Shown here one piece after another: positions 51,038 through 60,517 of a stretch of DNA of 64,000 nt. The position numbers and the translations under genes were made by a program. Source of the DNA: Microthrixaceae bacterium (GTDB lineage Bacteria > Actinomycetota > Acidimicrobiia > Acidimicrobiales > Microtrichaceae); the NCBI GenBank assembly GCA_023958095.1, contig JAMLGJ010000015.1, forward strand, positions 1-64,000, given 5' to 3'. Under the pieces are notes generated by a model that was not told the DNA's origin, ran no database searches, and saw only the letters and a program-made list of their open reading frames with translations. How positions within the stretch are numbered: the first letter of the stretch is position 1; every line of letters starts with the position of its first letter.

Positions 51038-51176
51038 TCGGGTGGATCCGTTCGATCGTGGGGGTGGGGCTCAGCTGTAGCCTCGTCAGCGTGGGCTGAT
51101 GGTCGACGCCGAAGGGTGGACATGCAGCAGCAGGGCACCAGGACCGTTGCGTCAACCAACGGGGAATCGCGGCGCC

Positions 51177-52328
51177 ATGGGCTCTGAGGAGAGGTCCCGT
51201 TCCCGATCCACCTCGGAGCACCGGCTCGTGCGAGCGCTGCGTCTGCGACATCAGGGCCTGGTCCCGGGCGCCCCACGGTGGCGGCGGCCCGGGGAGGCCG
51301 TCGACGGAATGCTCGCGATGCAGGCACAGGACCCGAATGCAATCCTCTGGGCGATCGCGACGCGGTGCGCCGGCAACCCGGACGCGACGACCGTGGCGGG
51401 CGCGTTCGAAGCGGTGGAGGTGGTCCGCAACCGACCTTCCCGTGGCACCCTCCAGGTCACGACCGCCGAGGACATGGCGTGGCTGAGCGAGCATCTGACA
51501 CCCAGGTCGACCGCAGCGGCGGCCAGGCGCCGAGGACAGCTCGGTCTCGACGACCAGGTCGTCGAGACCGCTCGGGGGGTGGTGGTCGCAGCCCTGGCCG
51601 AAGGCCGTGTGAGGACACGCCGCGAGCTGGTCGATGAGTTGACCCGAGCAGGTGTGGAGCTCGACGGCATGCAGGCGGGCCACGTGCTGCGCCACCTGAC
51701 CGAACACATGGTGATCGTCTTCGACGGAGTCCCCGGGCCGGTCGATTCCTTCCGCAGCGGCGACACCCTGGCAAGCCTGCGCGAACCACGGGCACGCGAG
51801 GAGTCACTGGCGGAAGTGGCACTGCGGTACTTCTCGGCGCGCGGTCCGGCGACGCCAGGGTGCCTGGGGTGGTGGGCGAACCTCACGATGGGGGACACGC
51901 GCGGTGCGATCGAGGCCGCGGGCGGGGCACTCGAGGAGGTCGAGCTGGCCGGTGAGTCGTTCGTCGTACCCACGGGGTCGGTGGACATGGGCGACGCCGA
52001 GGTCGACTCGGTGCTGGCCGAACCACTGTTGCTCGCTGCGTTCGACGAGTACCTGCTCGCCTATCGCAGCCGCGATGCCACCCTCAGACCCGAGTGGGCC
52101 CCACGGGTGGTGCCCGGTCGCAACGGCATGTTCAAACCGGTGGTCGTGGTGGACGGCGAGGTGGTGGGGACCTGGTCCCGTCGTGTGAGCAAGCAGCGCG
52201 TCGAGGTCGTGGTCGAACCGTTCGCGGGCCTGTCCGCCGGTGCGGTCGATGGCCTCGCCCGACGGGCCGAGCAGTACGGGGACTTCCTCGGCCTGGCGGC
52301 GGACCTCTCGGTTGTGCCGGCCGACTGA
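51177..52328 (+). CDS. Winged-helix DNA-binding protein (AlkX/YcaQ-like)
   Basis: The 383-residue protein has the HTH_42-type layout: LVPGAPRWRRPGEAVDGMLAMQAQDPNAILWAIATR at the N-terminus, RGTLQVTTAEDMAWLSEHLTPR, and a central winged-helix region (RVRTRRELVDELTRAGVELDG). The family includes DNA interstrand cross-link glycosylases such as AlkX/YcaQ, whose catalytic QxQ or QxD pair could be MQAQD here. So a DNA repair role is possible. It is on the same strand as the ligase, separated by the hairpin region. Confidence 0.78.
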   Translation: MGSEERSRSRSTSEHRLVRALRLRHQGLVPGAPRWRRPGEAVDGMLAMQAQDPNAILWAIATRCAGNPDATTVAGAFEAVEVVRNRPSRGTLQVTTAEDMAWLSEHLTPRSTAAAARRRGQLGLDDQVVETARGVVVAALAEGRVRTRRELVDELTRAGVELDGMQAGHVLRHLTEHMVIVFDGVPGPVDSFRSGDTLASLREPRAREESLAEVALRYFSARGPATPGCLGWWANLTMGDTRGAIEAAGGALEEVELAGESFVVPTGSVDMGDAEVDSVLAEPLLLAAFDEYLLAYRSRDATLRPEWAPRVVPGRNGMFKPVVVVDGEVVGTWSRRVSKQRVEVVVEPFAGLSAGAVDGLARRAEQYGDFLGLAADLSVVPAD

Positions 52329-52385
52329 CCCGGTCGGGGAGCGGGGACCGCTCGGCCCCCGGGCCGGCCATGGCGGAGCCCCGGT

Positions 52386-52406
52386 CGGGCCCGCGTGCTG
52401 GGCCCG
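52386..52406 (+). terminator. Possible hairpin terminator
   Basis: CGGGCCC (52386-52392) and GGGCCCG (52400-52406) can pair between the winged-helix and SelO genes. There is no T tract. Confidence 0.35.
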
Positions 52407-52497
52407 GAGCCCACACGTGGAGCGCGGAGCGTGCCGGAACGTGCGTTTGGGGCGGGGTCGCGGCCGAACCGGGGACGCCCGGGCCTAGGGTCGGGCC

Positions 52498-54168
52498 ATG
52501 GGTTCACCCGATCAGCCGGGATCCACCGCGGGCACCGTCGCGGACGAGTCGGCTCTCGCCGGCCTGTCGCACCGTTTCCTCGACGAACTGCCGGAGCTGT
52601 GCCTCGAGTGGTCCGGTGCCGCGGCGCCCGACCCGGACCTCGTGGTGCTCAACGAGGGCCTCGTGGACGAGCTCGGCCTCGACGCCGACGGACTGCGATC
52701 CGAGCACGGCCTCGCGGTGCTCAGCGGCTCGGAGGCACCGAAGGGCTCGCACCCCGTCGCCCTCGCCTACGCGGGGCACCAGTTCGGCAACTACTCCCCG
52801 CGGCTCGGGGATGGCCGGGCATTGCTGCTGGGCGAGTTGGCCACCCGGCGCGGGGACCTCCTGGACGTGCACCTCAAGGGGTCGGGTCGCACCCCCTTCG
52901 CCCGTGGCGGCGACGGGAGGGCGACGGTCGCGCCGATGCTGCGCGAGTACGTGATCTCGGAGTTCATGCACGCGGTGGGGGTGCCTACCACCCGGAGCCT
53001 CGCGGTGGTGAGGACCGGCGAGCAGGTGCGCCGGGACGCGCTGGAGCCCGGAGCGGTGCTGGCCCGCACCGCTGCGAGCCACGTACGCGTCGGCACCTTC
53101 GAGTACGCGCTGCGGCTGCAGGCCGGCGACTCCGCCGGGGACGGGCTCATCGGGCGCCTCGTGCGGTACTGCATCCAGCGTCACTACCCGGAGCACTCTG
53201 CGGCGGCACGCGACGGGTCGGCTGTGAGCGAGCGGTCCGGGGCCGGGGGCGACACACTCGCGGGGGAGGCGGCCGCGTTGCTGGACGCGGTCGTCGCGAG
53301 CCAGGCACGACTCGTCTCCGGGTGGATGCTGCTCGGTTTCGTGCACGGCGTGATGAACACCGACAACATGACGATCTCCGGCGAGACCATCGACTACGGG
53401 CCCTGTGCCTTCGTGGACCAGTACGACCCGGCCGCGGTGTTCTCGTCCATCGACCAGACCGGACGCTACGCATTCGCGAACCAGCCGGGCATCGCCTCAT
53501 GGAACCTGGCCCGCCTGGCCGAGACGCTGCTCGGACGGATCGCGGCCGAGGCGGGGAGCACAGTCGACGAGGTGGTGGAACCGGTCACCGAGGTGGTCCG
53601 CTCGTTCGCCCCGCGCTTCCAGGGCGAGTTCCGTTCCGGCATGGCCGCCAAGCTCGGCCTGTGGGGCGAGCCGGCAGCGGATTCGGGTCTCTTCGACGAC
53701 CTGCTGGCGGTGATGGCACGGGACTCACTCGACTGGACCTCCACGTTCCGTTCCCTGGCCGCCGCGCTCCGCGCCGAAGGTGCACGACGCCTCGAGGCGG
53801 ACTCGTTCGCTGCCGCGGTGTCCTCGGGCCGATCGCAGGTCCTCGGCAGCTTGATCGGGCCCGGCACCGAGGCGCCATCGGCGGAGTTCGTGGGCTGGGG
53901 CGCCCGCTGGTTCGACGCCCTTCGGGCCGAAGGCGGCGACCCGGGGACGGTCGCCGATGCCATGGACGGCGTCAACCCGCTGTACATCCCCCGGAACCAC
54001 CTCGTGGAAGAGGCCCTGCAGGCAGCCAACCACGGTGACACCACCGCGTTCGAGGCGCTCATGGAGGTGCTGACCGACCCCTACCGCGAGCGCAGCGGCG
54101 CGGACCGCTACGCGCGCCCGGCTCCTCCCGGTTTCACAGAGGGGTACCGCACCTTCTGTGGCACCTGA
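52498..54168 (+). CDS. selO: Protein adenylyltransferase SelO (YdiU/UPF0061)
   Basis: The 556-residue pseudokinase-fold enzyme has AYAGHQFGNYSPRLGDGRALLLGE, DVHLKGSGRTPFARGGDGRA and GFVHGVMNTDNMTISGETIDYGPCAF, all SelO family blocks. In known members these form an inverted ATP-binding site, and the enzyme moves AMP to Ser, Thr or Tyr of target proteins under redox stress. The selenocysteine found near the C-terminus of eukaryotic SelO is replaced by a cysteine, in YRTFCGT. It starts with ATG and overlaps no other gene. Confidence 0.92.
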   Translation: MGSPDQPGSTAGTVADESALAGLSHRFLDELPELCLEWSGAAAPDPDLVVLNEGLVDELGLDADGLRSEHGLAVLSGSEAPKGSHPVALAYAGHQFGNYSPRLGDGRALLLGELATRRGDLLDVHLKGSGRTPFARGGDGRATVAPMLREYVISEFMHAVGVPTTRSLAVVRTGEQVRRDALEPGAVLARTAASHVRVGTFEYALRLQAGDSAGDGLIGRLVRYCIQRHYPEHSAAARDGSAVSERSGAGGDTLAGEAAALLDAVVASQARLVSGWMLLGFVHGVMNTDNMTISGETIDYGPCAFVDQYDPAAVFSSIDQTGRYAFANQPGIASWNLARLAETLLGRIAAEAGSTVDEVVEPVTEVVRSFAPRFQGEFRSGMAAKLGLWGEPAADSGLFDDLLAVMARDSLDWTSTFRSLAAALRAEGARRLEADSFAAAVSSGRSQVLGSLIGPGTEAPSAEFVGWGARWFDALRAEGGDPGTVADAMDGVNPLYIPRNHLVEEALQAANHGDTTAFEALMEVLTDPYRERSGADRYARPAPPGFTEGYRTFCGT

Positions 54169-54257
54169 ACACCGACCGGCCGCTTTGGGGTGCGGGTGGG
54201 CGCTCCGTAGGCTCCTGGATGCTGGAATCGGCACCCGAGCGCAGGATCAGGAGCGAC

Positions 54258-55292
54258 ATGACCAAGACCAACCCCGGCAACTTCTTCGAGGACTTCGAGC
54301 TCGGGCAGGTCATCGAGCACGCCACGCCGCGCACGGTGACCGAGGGTGACCGTGCCCTGTACGGCTCGATCTACCCGACGCGCTTCGCGCTCCCGTCCTC
54401 GCAACGATTCGCTGCCTCGGTTGGGCTGGATCCGCACCCGGTGGAGGACCTGATCGGGTTCCACATCGCGTTCGGCAAGACCGTTCCGGACATCTCGCTC
54501 AACGCGGTGGCGAACCTCGGGTATGCGGAGTGTCGCTTCCACCGACCGGTGCACACGGGGGACACCATCAGCACCAGCTCCGAGGTGATCGGGCTGAAGC
54601 AGAACTCCAATGGCCGCACGGGAGTGGTCTACGTGCGCTCCACCGCAACCAACCAGCACGGCGAGGTGGTCATCGACTGGGCCCGCTGGGTCATGGTCAA
54701 CAAGCGCGACGAACGGGCTCCGGCTCCCGAGACCGAGATCCCCGACCTGGCCGACGCCGTCTCGCCGGCCGACCTGCCGGTGCCCGACGGCCTCGACTTC
54801 GCGGACTACGACTTCGCCGCAGCGGGCGAACCGCACCGATTCGCCGACTACGAGGTGGGTGAGCGCATCGACCACGTGGACGGCGTGACGCTCACCGACG
54901 CCGAGCACATGATGGCGACGCGGCTGTGGCAGAACACCGCGAAGGTCCACTTCAACACCGAGTCGCGTCCAGACGGCAAACGGCTCGTGTACGGGGGCCA
55001 CATCATCTCCCTCGCACGCGCGCTGTCGTTCAACGGGCTCGCGAATGCGCAGCTGGTCGCTGCGATCAATGCGGGTGCCCACACCGCGCCGGCCTTCGCG
55101 GGTGACACCGTCTATGCCTTCTCGGAGGTGCTCGACCGTGCCGAGACCGCCAACCCGACCGTCGGTGCGCTGCGGCTGCGGCTCGTGGCCACCAAGGGTC
55201 GCGACGAGTCGATGACCCTGCGGGGCGACGACGGCAAGTACGCGCCGGGAGTGCTGCTGGACCTGGACCTCTGGGCGCTGGTGCCGCGCTGA
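54258..55292 (+). CDS. Mesaconyl-CoA hydratase/beta-methylmalyl-CoA dehydratase-like protein (double hotdog)
   Basis: The 344-residue MaoC-type protein contains two hotdog halves. [23 protein letters not shown] and [22 protein letters not shown] opening the first half, and [19 protein letters not shown] in the second, match my memory of mesaconyl-CoA hydratases (Mch) of the ethylmalonyl-CoA and 3-hydroxypropionate cycles. It should interconvert mesaconyl-CoA and beta-methylmalyl-CoA. The ATG at 54258 has AGGAG five bases upstream. Crotonyl-CoA carboxylase or malyl-CoA lyase genes are not in the window. Confidence 0.82.
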   Translation: MTKTNPGNFFEDFELGQVIEHATPRTVTEGDRALYGSIYPTRFALPSSQRFAASVGLDPHPVEDLIGFHIAFGKTVPDISLNAVANLGYAECRFHRPVHTGDTISTSSEVIGLKQNSNGRTGVVYVRSTATNQHGEVVIDWARWVMVNKRDERAPAPETEIPDLADAVSPADLPVPDGLDFADYDFAAAGEPHRFADYEVGERIDHVDGVTLTDAEHMMATRLWQNTAKVHFNTESRPDGKRLVYGGHIISLARALSFNGLANAQLVAAINAGAHTAPAFAGDTVYAFSEVLDRAETANPTVGALRLRLVATKGRDESMTLRGDDGKYAPGVLLDLDLWALVPR

Positions 55293-55320
55293 GGCACACA
55301 GCAGTAGCCTGAAGCCGACG

Positions 55321-56277
55321 ATGAGCGGCGACGGCGACTACTACGAGGTCCTCGGTGTCGGACGCGATGCCGATCCCGGGGAGATCAAGAAGGCCTACCG
55401 GCGTCTCGCGCGCGAGTTCCATCCGGACATCAACAAGGATCCCGGGGCCGAGAAGAGGTTCAAGGAGATCACCGAGGCCAACGAGGTGCTCTCCGATCCG
55501 GAGCTGAGGGAACGCTACGACGCCTTCGGACCCGAGTTCCGCCGGGTCCCCGAGGACGTGGACCCCGAGGAGTGGAAGGCCGCGCAACGCATGCGGGCAC
55601 AGGGCGGGACCGGTGCCGGCCCGGGTGGTTTCTACCCGGGTGGCTCCCAGGCGGGCATGGACGAAGAGGCGATGGCCGACTTCCTCTCGGACCTGTTCGC
55701 CCAGAGGGGGCAGTCCTCGAGGCACTGGGGCCCGGTGCCCGGGGCGGACCAGCGGGCCGGCATCACCCTGAGCGTCGAGGACGCCTTCAGTGGTGGTCGC
55801 AGGTCACTGACGCTGCCGGGTCCGACCGGTGAGCGCACGATCCAGGTGAACATCCCCGCCGGGGTGACCAACGGGCAGACGATCCGGCTCCCGGGGCAGG
55901 GCGGCAGGGGGATGCAGGGCGCCCCGGCCGGCGACCTCTACCTGCACGTGACCGTCGCCCCGCATCCGCGGTATCGCCTGGACGGGCGCGACATCGAGGT
56001 GGACCTGCCCCTCACCCCGTGGGAGGCGGCGCTGGGCGCCACCGTACCGGTGGAGGGTCCCGGTGGTACCGCCAAGGTCAAGGTGGCACCAGGCACCTCC
56101 TCGGGCAAGCGGTTGCGCCTCAGGGGGCGGGGTCTTCCGGGAACCGGTTCGAAGCCGGCCGGTGACCTGTATGCCGAGGTCCAGGTCGTCGTGCCCACCG
56201 ATCCCTCGGACGAAGAGAGGGATCTCTACGAGGAGTTGGCGAAGGTGAGCGACTTCGATCCGCGGAGCGAACGGTGA
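55321..56277 (+). CDS. DnaJ/CbpA family co-chaperone
   Basis: The 318-residue co-chaperone has the J-domain [24 protein letters not shown] with HPD at residues 34-36, a glycine-rich linker (about 95-120), and two C-terminal substrate-binding domains (from [12 protein letters not shown]). There is no zinc-finger domain, as in CbpA. It stimulates the ATPase of DnaK. Its stop overlaps the next gene, a CbpM-type modulator, which supports the CbpA identity. Confidence 0.88.
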   Translation: MSGDGDYYEVLGVGRDADPGEIKKAYRRLAREFHPDINKDPGAEKRFKEITEANEVLSDPELRERYDAFGPEFRRVPEDVDPEEWKAAQRMRAQGGTGAGPGGFYPGGSQAGMDEEAMADFLSDLFAQRGQSSRHWGPVPGADQRAGITLSVEDAFSGGRRSLTLPGPTGERTIQVNIPAGVTNGQTIRLPGQGGRGMQGAPAGDLYLHVTVAPHPRYRLDGRDIEVDLPLTPWEAALGATVPVEGPGGTAKVKVAPGTSSGKRLRLRGRGLPGTGSKPAGDLYAEVQVVVPTDPSDEERDLYEELAKVSDFDPRSER

Positions 56278-56744
56278 GCGCCCCGGACCGGCCCTCGGCG
56301 GGAGCGGCTGGCGGAAGCGCCGAGCGGCGCGGAGCCACGACCGAGGTGGTGGCCGCCGAACGGATCGAGTTCGAGGTGTTCGCCCGTGTCTGCGACCTGC
56401 ATCCCGAGCTGTTGGCCCGGTTCGCTGACCTGGGCCTGGTGCGTGCCGAGACCGATGCACAGGGCCGGCGTTGGCTGCAGCGCCGCGACGTCTCCGCGGT
56501 GGCCCGGGTCAGGCGACTCCGTTCGGGCCTCGGGTTGAGCTACTCGGCCATCGCGGTCGTGGCGGAGCTGATCGACCGCATCGACGACCTGGAGACGGCA
56601 CTTCGCTGGCACGAGGCCAACAGCGGAATGGTCGCTCCGCCGGTCGGGGAGATCCGCTCCGGAATGACCGGGGGAGGGGCCGGTGGGCCCGCATCCGGTA
56701 CGTCAGGCAGATCCGGGGAGTCCGGGAATCCGGGAACGAGGTGA
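56274..56744 (+). CDS. MerR-like chaperone modulator (CbpM-type)
   Basis: The 156-residue protein has a MerR-like region with [24 protein letters not shown] and [25 protein letters not shown]. The gene lies directly after the dnaJ-type gene and overlaps it, which is the place of CbpM/HspR-like modulators of CbpA. In known cases CbpM binds the J-domain and blocks it. The C-terminus is glycine-rich and probably disordered. Its role is inferred from position and size. Confidence 0.72.
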   Translation: MSAPDRPSAGAAGGSAERRGATTEVVAAERIEFEVFARVCDLHPELLARFADLGLVRAETDAQGRRWLQRRDVSAVARVRRLRSGLGLSYSAIAVVAELIDRIDDLETALRWHEANSGMVAPPVGEIRSGMTGGGAGGPASGTSGRSGESGNPGTR

Positions 56745-56745
56745 C

Positions 56746-57183
56746 ATGAAGGCCGAACCGAGGATAGTGAAGTGTCCGTCGTGTGGCACCAGGAACCGCG
56801 TGCCAGCCGCCACCACCGGTGTCGTGCGGTGTGCCAAGTGCCATGCGGACATGCCGTGGGTGGTGGATGCAGGAGAGAACACCTTCGACGAGGTGGTGCA
56901 GACCTCCAGCGTGCCGGTCGTGGTCGACCTGTGGGCACCGTGGTGCGGACCGTGCCGGACCGTGAGCCCCCTGCTCGAACAGATGGCCGTCGAGTACGCG
57001 GGCCGGATGAAGCTCGTCAAGGTGAACGTCGACAGTGCTCCGTCGATCCAGCAGCGCTTCGGGGTGCAGGGGATTCCGACCTTCGTGCTGTTGTCCGGGG
57101 GTGAGGAGGTGGGTCGACTCGTGGGTGCCCAGCCCCTGGCGGGCCTGCGCTCCTGGTTCGACTCGACCGTGGCCGGGCTGTAG
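56746..57183 (+). CDS. Thioredoxin with N-terminal zinc ribbon (TrxC-like)
   Basis: The 145-residue protein has two CxxC pairs at residues 10-13 and 29-32 forming a zinc ribbon, then a thioredoxin fold with the active site WCGPC (66-70) and FGVQGIPTFVLLSGGEEVGRLVGAQP. This matches thioredoxin 2 (TrxC), which reduces disulfides and responds to oxidative stress. It follows the chaperone genes by one base and likely belongs to the same operon. Its stop lies only three bases from the stop of the converging MDR gene. Confidence 0.88.
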   Translation: MKAEPRIVKCPSCGTRNRVPAATTGVVRCAKCHADMPWVVDAGENTFDEVVQTSSVPVVVDLWAPWCGPCRTVSPLLEQMAVEYAGRMKLVKVNVDSAPSIQQRFGVQGIPTFVLLSGGEEVGRLVGAQPLAGLRSWFDSTVAGL

Positions 57184-57186
57184 GCG

Positions 57187-58203
57187 CTACGGCCTCAGGA
57201 GGGTCTTGCCTACGTTGGTCCCCTCGAACAGGGCGTTGAGCGCGGCCACCGCCCGGTCGAGGCCCTCGAAGACATGGGTGCGGAAGTGGATCGCTCCGGC
57301 ATCACAGAGGCGGCGCAGTTCCGTGGTGGCCTCCTCGTAGCGGTCCCACTTGTCCATCGTGTTGAATCCCTCCATCCGGGCGCGTCTGGCGAGGAGCTGC
57401 ACCCAGTTGGCGGGGCCCGGGTGCTCGCCCGTGACGTAGCTGGAGATGACTCCGCACAGCACCACGCGGGCGTTCATCGCGAGCCTTCCCAGCACGGCGT
57501 CGAGGATCGGACCGCCGACGTTGTCGAAGTACACGTCCACGCGCCCGGGGCAGTGTTCCCGCAGGGCGGCGTCGAGGTCGTCGGTGCGGTGGTTGATGCA
57601 GGCGTCGAAGCCGAACTCGCCGGTGACCACGGAGCACTTCTCGTCGCTGCCGGCGATCCCCACGACCCTGGCGCCGGCGTGCTTGGCGAGCTGGCCCGCG
57701 ATGGAACCGGTGGCACCGGCGGCGGCGCTGACGACGACCGTCTCGCCGGGTCCGGGCCGGCCGATGTCGTGCATTCCGAAGTAGGCGGTGGCACCGGTGG
57801 AGCCGAAGACGGCGAGCAGTTCCTCGCGGTCGACCTCCTCGGGGTGGTCCGAACCACGGCGCACCACCGTGGTGAACAGGTCGTCGCGGGCGACGGAGTA
57901 GTTGGAGAAGCCACCCAGGCTCGTCACGACGTCACCGACGCCGTAGGCGTCGCAGCGCGTGGACACCACCTCGCCGATCGTCGCGGCACGGATCACCTCG
58001 CCGAGCTGCACCGGCGGCAGGTAGCCGCGCTGGTCATCCAGCCACGTTCGCACCGCGGGGTCTATCCCGATCAGCTCGGTGCGTACGAGGGCCTCTCCAT
58101 CGTCGAGCTCCGGTACTGGTGTCTCGACCAGCTCGACGTCCACCGCGGTGAGCAGCCCCTGTGGCCTGGAGCGCAGCACAACCTGATGGTTGACGGCATC
58201 CAT
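57187..58203 (-). CDS. NADP-dependent medium-chain reductase (curcumin-reductase/LTB4DH-like)
   Basis: The 338-residue MDR enzyme lacks zinc-binding residues. It has VVVSAAAGATGSIAGQLAKHAGARVVGIAGSDEKC, the NADP-binding Rossmann region, and DVYFDNVGGPILDAVL. The group reduces enones such as 2-alkenals or 15-ketoprostaglandin-like compounds. It is convergent with the thioredoxin gene and separated from it by three bases, so the two messages must overlap at their ends. Confidence 0.87.
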   Translation of the reverse strand: MDAVNHQVVLRSRPQGLLTAVDVELVETPVPELDDGEALVRTELIGIDPAVRTWLDDQRGYLPPVQLGEVIRAATIGEVVSTRCDAYGVGDVVTSLGGFSNYSVARDDLFTTVVRRGSDHPEEVDREELLAVFGSTGATAYFGMHDIGRPGPGETVVVSAAAGATGSIAGQLAKHAGARVVGIAGSDEKCSVVTGEFGFDACINHRTDDLDAALREHCPGRVDVYFDNVGGPILDAVLGRLAMNARVVLCGVISSYVTGEHPGPANWVQLLARRARMEGFNTMDKWDRYEEATTELRRLCDAGAIHFRTHVFEGLDRAVAALNALFEGTNVGKTLLRP

Positions 58204-58290
58204 GGAGCAGCAGTGTAGGCCGGTGGCTGCCCGGGCTCCTCCGGCCCGGCGGGTGGGTGCCCGCCGGGCCGGAACAGCGTTGCCCCCGAC

Positions 58291-58923
58291 TCAGCTGGAG
58301 GGAGCGTCCGCGAAGCGCAGGTACGGACGCACCTCTTCGACGTTGTCGAACTTCTCGCGGGCGTCGTCGGTCGAGACCGTGGGTGCGACCACCACGCGGT
58401 CACCCGGGGTCCAGTCCGCCGGCGTGGCGATCGGGTTGCGGTCGGTGGCCTGCAGGGCGTCGATGACGCGCACGATCTCGTCGAAGTTGCGGCCGACCGA
58501 CTTCGGGTAGGTGAGGATGAGACGGACCTTGTCGGCCGGGTCGATGATGAACACCGAACGCACCGTAGAGGTGTCGCCCTCGCCCGGGTGGATCATGTCG
58601 TAGAGCTCCGAGACCTTCTTGTCGGGGTCCGCGATGATCGGGAAGTTCAAGTCGGTGCCACCGACCTCTCCGATGTCGGGAGCCCAGCCGTGGTGGTCCT
58701 CGATCGGGTCGACCGAGATGGCGATGGGCAGGGTGTTCCGCTTGGCGAACTCCTCCTTGAGCGCCGCGGTGCGGCCGAGCTCGGTGGTGCACACCGGGGT
58801 GTAGTCAGCGGGGTGGCTGTAGAAGACCACCCACGAGTCGCCCTTCCAGTCGTGGAAGGAGATCTCGCCTTCGGTGGTCATAGCTGTGAAGTCCGGCGCC
58901 GTGTCGCCGAGTCGAATCGTCAT
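58291..58923 (-). CDS. 1-Cys peroxiredoxin (Prx6 type)
   Basis: The 210-residue enzyme has the active-site segment SHPADYTPVCTTE (36-48) with the peroxidatic cysteine C45, and IADPDKKVSELYDMIHPGEGD, typical of the Prx6 group with its long C-terminal domain. There is no clear resolving cysteine. It reduces hydrogen peroxide or lipid peroxides. A dedicated promoter with a large palindrome lies about 100 bases upstream, so it is probably induced by oxidative or iron-sulfur stress. Confidence 0.9.
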   Translation of the reverse strand: MTIRLGDTAPDFTAMTTEGEISFHDWKGDSWVVFYSHPADYTPVCTTELGRTAALKEEFAKRNTLPIAISVDPIEDHHGWAPDIGEVGGTDLNFPIIADPDKKVSELYDMIHPGEGDTSTVRSVFIIDPADKVRLILTYPKSVGRNFDEIVRVIDALQATDRNPIATPADWTPGDRVVVAPTVSTDDAREKFDNVEEVRPYLRFADAPSS

Positions 58924-58988
58924 GAGGGGGTCCTCCCGTGGTTCGTTGCGTTGATCGGTCCGGGCCGCTGAACGGATCGGACTCGTCG

Positions 58989-59031
58989 ATCATAACTGAG
59001 CAGCGAGAGCATACCCGACCAACTTGGTCGG
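58989..59031 (-). promoter_or_regulatory. Promoter of the peroxiredoxin gene with Rrf2/IscR-like operator
   Basis: TATGAT (minus strand, 58989-58994) is a good -10 box. The palindrome CCGACCAACTTGGTCGG (59015-59031) covers the -35 zone and is flanked by ATA on one side and AATT on the other. This is close to the type 1 binding site of IscR (ATA, SYY, GAC, seven bases, GTC, RR). Confidence 0.6.
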
Positions 59032-59131
59032 AATTCAAGTGCAGCCGTCCCCGACGGTGAGAGGCGGCGGGGTGGACCAGGCGTCGCAGTTCCGGCAAGC
59101 CTCGGCGGATCACTGTGGGGCGCCGCACCGG

Positions 59132-60454
59132 TCACGACGCGCAGTCGTCGATCACCGCCTCGGGCTCGTTCAGGGCGGCATCCAGGAACGACTCGATGTC
59201 ATCGAACGCAGCCGGGATTATCGAACCGTGGTCTGCTTCGGGCACCTCGACCAGGTGCACGGACTGGCCGAGCTCGCACAACCGGTCGAAGGTGGCCGAG
59301 ACGCGTTGGGGCACCACGGTCAGGTCGGCTCCTCCCGAGGCCAGCAGCACCGGGCCCGCGTCCACCCCCGCTCGCGCGACGAGGTTGGCCCGCAGCGCCG
59401 CCGCAGCGGGTTCGGTCACCCAGGGATCCACTTCGAAGGGCCCGTCGGCGACCACTCCCGTGAGCGCGTCGATGATCTCCTCCACGCAACCGGAGTCGAA
59501 CACCGAGGCCTTGTCGAGAGCCTCGGCGGTCATGTAGTCGGCGGGGTCGATGTCGTCGCGCTCGGTGGCCGCACCGTGCAGCTGCATCATCGTGAGCACC
59601 GTCATCAGGTCCTCGTCCAGCCCGTAGGACTCGTCGGTGGCAACCCCGGGAGCGATCGCGACGGTCCCCGCCAGATGCAGCTCAGGGGCGCGTTCGGCTG
59701 CGAGTTCCCGGGCGGCGAGTGCCGCATGGCCACCCTGTGAGTGCCCGACGGCCACCCATTCGGTGCCCGCTCCGGCGCCGGGCAGCTGGCCCGCCGCGGT
59801 GACGATGTCGATCATCGAGTTCCCCTCCGAGAGGCGTGAGAGGTAGGGGTGGAGTTCACCCTCGGGACCGAGCCCCACGTAGTCGCTCGAGGCCCCCACC
59901 GCCTCGATGCCCCAGGTGGGCGACGGTTGCGGGTCGCGGCTGGGGGCGCACCGTGGTGCCATGCCGGTGGTGCCGTGTCCGTAGGACACCACGGGCCAGC
60001 CACCCTCGGGTGCCGGGTCATTCGGATGCGTCACCACGCCGGTGACCGCTCGTGGCCTCCCCGAGGCGTCCTCGGAGCGGTACATGACCCGCACCGTGCG
60101 CGCGTCGCCGTCCTCCTCGACGACCTGGTAGCGGATCAGGTCCCCCGGTCCCAGGCGTTCGATGCCGTCGGGCACCACGTAGAAGTCCTCGATGCTGCCC
60201 TCGAAGGGCTCGGCGTCTCGCGGGGCGTCGTCGTCGGGGGATTCCGGTGCCTCGGAGTTGGCCGTGTTCCCGGTGGCGCTCGGTTCCTCGCCGCCCGGGG
60301 CTCCCTGGCGGTCGGTGTCACCGCCGGCCGAGGCGCATCCCGCCGAGGCCACGGGGAGGGCGAACAGGACCAGGGCTGCGGCGAGGCGCCGGCGGGTGGG
60401 GCCACGCCGGCGCGGCCGCGTGTGTGGTGCGGGCGATCCGATTCGTCTCCCCAT
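59132..60454 (-). CDS. Secreted lipoprotein lipase (secretory lipase, alpha/beta hydrolase)
   Basis: The 440-residue protein has a twin-arginine-like basic start (HTRPRRRGPTRRRLAAALVL) and lipobox VASAGC, so it is probably a lipoprotein. An acidic linker (about 45-85) precedes an alpha/beta-hydrolase domain of the secretory lipase family with VSYGHGTTG, EWVAVGHSQGGHA (the nucleophile serine) and a late HGSIIP containing the histidine. It hydrolyses ester bonds outside the cell. The ATG at 60454 gives MGRRIGSPAPHTRP; it is divergent from the acyl-CoA dehydrogenase gene, with 63 bases between them. Confidence 0.82.
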   Translation of the reverse strand: MGRRIGSPAPHTRPRRRGPTRRRLAAALVLFALPVASAGCASAGGDTDRQGAPGGEEPSATGNTANSEAPESPDDDAPRDAEPFEGSIEDFYVVPDGIERLGPGDLIRYQVVEEDGDARTVRVMYRSEDASGRPRAVTGVVTHPNDPAPEGGWPVVSYGHGTTGMAPRCAPSRDPQPSPTWGIEAVGASSDYVGLGPEGELHPYLSRLSEGNSMIDIVTAAGQLPGAGAGTEWVAVGHSQGGHAALAARELAAERAPELHLAGTVAIAPGVATDESYGLDEDLMTVLTMMQLHGAATERDDIDPADYMTAEALDKASVFDSGCVEEIIDALTGVVADGPFEVDPWVTEPAAAALRANLVARAGVDAGPVLLASGGADLTVVPQRVSATFDRLCELGQSVHLVEVPEADHGSIIPAAFDDIESFLDAALNEPEAVIDDCAS

Positions 60455-60517
60455 GGCGGAGAGTCTGCACGAAGCGGGCCTATGGTTGCGCGACCGACGA
60501 CACAGGGGGTGGCCGCG

